From NCBI GenBank assembly GCA_016935175.1, contig JAFGRK010000003.1, forward strand, positions 1 through 32,101: a DNA stretch of 32,101 nucleotides, read 5' to 3'. Numbering within the stretch: the first letter of the stretch is position 1; each line of letters begins with the position of its first letter. The translations under genes and the position numbers were made by a program. Under the pieces are notes generated by a model, which saw only the letters and a program-made list of their open reading frames with translations, was not told the DNA's origin and did no database searches. Below are positions 30,829 through 32,101 of the stretch, in pieces. This DNA is from Candidatus Woesearchaeota archaeon (GTDB lineage: Archaea > Nanobdellota > Nanobdellia > Woesearchaeales > SM23-78).

Positions 30829-31018
30829 GAAAGAATTCATAGAAAGCCTGAAGGACATAAGGGCTGTAGAAATACTGGCCAGAAAAGGCTACGAGCAAGA
30901 CACAATAACCTTCCAGAACTTCGAGATAACCAACACCATAGCCAAGATAAAGATGGATGAGGATGCGCACATAAAGCTCCTTGATGAGCTGATTAGGATG
31001 TTAGAGAAGAACTTCTAA
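30809..31018 (+). CDS. Small helical protein, possible second half of a ferritin-like domain
   Basis: 69 residues starting with GTG at 30809, overlapping the previous gene by 20 nt; GGTG lies a few bases before the GTG, which supports coupled translation. Two helices: VEILARKGYEQDTITFQNFEI and TIAKIKMDEDAHIKLLDELIRML. The E-D-A-H in the last helix is the E-x-x-H metal motif of rubrerythrin-like proteins. Together with the 30586 product it makes a four-helix set of about 145 residues, the normal ferritin-like size. Confidence 0.55.
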   Translation: MKTINSRKEFIESLKDIRAVEILARKGYEQDTITFQNFEITNTIAKIKMDEDAHIKLLDELIRMLEKNF

Positions 31019-31034
31019 AGTCATAACGGCTATT

Positions 31035-31472
31035 TTACTTGCCTGTGCTGCCAAAACCGCCTTTTCTTTTAGAATCATTAAGCTCGCTAGCTTCTTCAAA
31101 CTCAGCCTTCTCAACCTTCTTGAAATTCATCTGCGCAATCCTGTCACCGCGACTGATAGTGAAATCCTCCTTGCCAAGGTTGATAAGTATGACTCCAACT
31201 TCATCCCTGTAATCACTGTCAAGGATGCCAGGGGAATTAACAATGCTAATGCCGTGCCTGATAGCAAGCCCGCTCCTAGGAGTTATTTCACCCACAAAAC
31301 CAGCTGGGAACTCAGTGCAAAAGCCTGTCGGTATGAGCTTTCGCTCCCCAGGCTTAAGAACAATCTTTTCTTTCACAGCAGCATGCAAGTCAACAGCAGC
31401 GCTGCCAGGAGTCTGATAGCTAGGAAGAGGGATGTCATTGTTGCCTGGTATTCTTTTCACTTTGACTTTCAA
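31035..31472 (-). CDS. dut: dUTP diphosphatase
   Basis: 145 residues from a TTG at 31472, selected because AAGGTGAG precedes it and the upstream gene ends 10 nt before it; a longer frame to 31535 would overlap that gene. Trimeric dUTPase that turns dUTP into dUMP and keeps uracil out of DNA. Motifs: 1 PGSAAVDLHA, 2 PRSGLA, 3 GILDSDYRDEVGV, 4 GDRIAQMNF, 5 RKGGFGSTG. All five are intact. Converges on the 30809 gene. Confidence 0.95.
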   Translation of the reverse strand: MKVKVKRIPGNNDIPLPSYQTPGSAAVDLHAAVKEKIVLKPGERKLIPTGFCTEFPAGFVGEITPRSGLAIRHGISIVNSPGILDSDYRDEVGVILINLGKEDFTISRGDRIAQMNFKKVEKAEFEEASELNDSKRKGGFGSTGK

Positions 31473-31482
31473 TAAACTCACC

Positions 31483-32100
31483 TTAATAGTAATAATAGTC
31501 TTTCTCCCTAGGCTTTTCCAAACCAGCAAACTCAATCATGGCAAGGTTTCTCTTGGAAAGGAAAACTTTTGACAAAGCGTCAAAGCTATATCCCTCTGGA
31601 AGCTGTTTTTCGTCAAACACCAGAAGAGAAGGTGTTTTTTTATTTTTTTTAGCCTCTGCAACCCTGAAAGCAGGGTGAAATCCGAAATTCGCATCCACCG
31701 GGTGAAGTATAAGATTCTGCTTCTCTACCACTTGAAGAGTGCGCTCCATCTCTTCTGCTGTGAGCTTGCGTGAAGTGAAAGAGCTAGCCTTACCATGAAT
31801 GGTGCTGCCGGAAATGTTTGGCGTGAATGAAGTTTCATGATAATAATGCAATTTCTTGTCCAGAGCAGATAAGAACTTGTAGTCATCCTTAATGTTAATT
31901 ACTCCGGCATGCTGTCTCTGGAGGTACTGCTCCCTCCTGTCCTTGAAATCTTCCAAGGCAGCAAGCTCCTCCTCCAGGTAGGAAACGACCCCTTTAGTTC
32001 CTTCATCTATCTTTGCCATGTGCTGCGATAATTCAGGGTGTTTGCTAGTGTCTAGCTTATGCAAATCAGAAAGCCCTTTATATGCCTTGATGATTGATTC
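31483..32100 (-). CDS. Protein of unknown function (partial, runs off the window)
   Basis: The frame is open to the window edge, giving at least 205 residues; a TTG at 32064 and an ATG at 32019 are possible internal starts, and a CATATAAAG box at about 32077-32085 could serve as a promoter. The N-terminal part is helical and charged (KGVVSYLEEELAALEDFKDRREQYLQRQ), the rest mixed alpha/beta (LILHPVDANFGFHPAFRV, SLLVFDEKQLPEGYSF). The last residues are DYYYY. No membrane segment and no recognised family. It is followed 10 nt later by dut, so the two may be co-transcribed. Confidence 0.55.
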   Translation of the reverse strand, partial: ESIIKAYKGLSDLHKLDTSKHPELSQHMAKIDEGTKGVVSYLEEELAALEDFKDRREQYLQRQHAGVINIKDDYKFLSALDKKLHYYHETSFTPNISGSTIHGKASSFTSRKLTAEEMERTLQVVEKQNLILHPVDANFGFHPAFRVAEAKKNKKTPSLLVFDEKQLPEGYSFDALSKVFLSKRNLAMIEFAGLEKPREKDYYYY

Positions 32101-32101
32101 A

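Noticed and set aside
1-32101. CRISPR array, insertion sequence, integrase or prophage
   Set aside because: No regularly spaced repeats, transposase or integrase motifs were seen. The repeats found are few and short.

Overview
The window looks like a piece of an archaeal chromosome of the DPANN / Woesearchaeota-Pacearchaeota kind (inference from gene content, no database search). The archaeal signature is strong: LonB protease with an internal membrane segment, Kae1, DphB and Dph6, ribosomal proteins L1-P0(L10)-P1(L12), archaeal-type TyrRS, AlaX, a class III-signal type IV pilin, trehalose synthase TreT and a COG1340-like coiled-coil protein. A BHB-type tRNA intron and many promoters with TTTATAAA about 27 nt before a start codon (leaderless genes) fit too; other starts carry a GGTGAT ribosome-binding site. 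Several genes have a bacterial flavour: an MltB-type lytic transglycosylase fragment, a GGDEF protein, GlgC, AsnA, and an asnA/Lrp divergent pair laid out like E. coli asnA/asnC.

Layout. 1-2 kb: end of the transglycosylase gene, AlaX, convergent GGDEF gene. 2-5 kb: intron-containing tRNA-His(GTG) followed directly by hisS, which overlaps treT by 4 nt. 4.8-8.5 kb: a minus-strand run asnA, tyrS, GDPD, divergent from an Lrp/AsnC regulator whose start is preceded by a 22-bp perfect palindrome. 8.5-9.5 kb: a structured RNA element and a two-domain SpeD. 9.5-15.5 kb: minus-strand TctA-like membrane protein, Cys-rich surface protein, a 210-nt structured intergenic element, AAA ATPase, DEDDh exonuclease, OB-fold membrane protein, Dph6, small membrane protein. 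15.6-20.3 kb: LonB, then secreted lamin-tail protein and two paralogous TPR membrane proteins around an unknown gene. 20.5-25 kb: GlgC, small unknown gene, Kae1, lipoprotein, a hidden 30-residue acidic ORF, membrane protein. 25-30.4 kb (minus): standalone NFACT-R protein, pilin, DphB, coiled-coil protein, P1/L12, structured RNA element, P0/L10, L1. 30.5-32.1 kb: two overlapping small helical genes (possibly one split ferritin-like protein), dUTPase, and an unknown partial gene.

How the parts connect. Much of the window serves translation and its quality control (AlaX, HisRS, TyrRS, Kae1 for t6A, DphB and Dph6 for EF2 diphthamide, NFACT-R, ribosomal stalk). GlgC could supply ADP-glucose to TreT for trehalose. 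Several secreted or anchored proteins point to an elaborate cell surface.

The most interesting item is a pair of elements at 8508-8620 (+) and 28576-28675 (-). Both fold into a perfect three-way junction with no unpaired junction nucleotides, share a 21-nt core (16 of 21 identical), and show compensatory changes in every major helix. They look like two members of an undescribed structured RNA (or DNA) family. One sits after the Lrp gene, the other between the P0 and P1 stalk genes.
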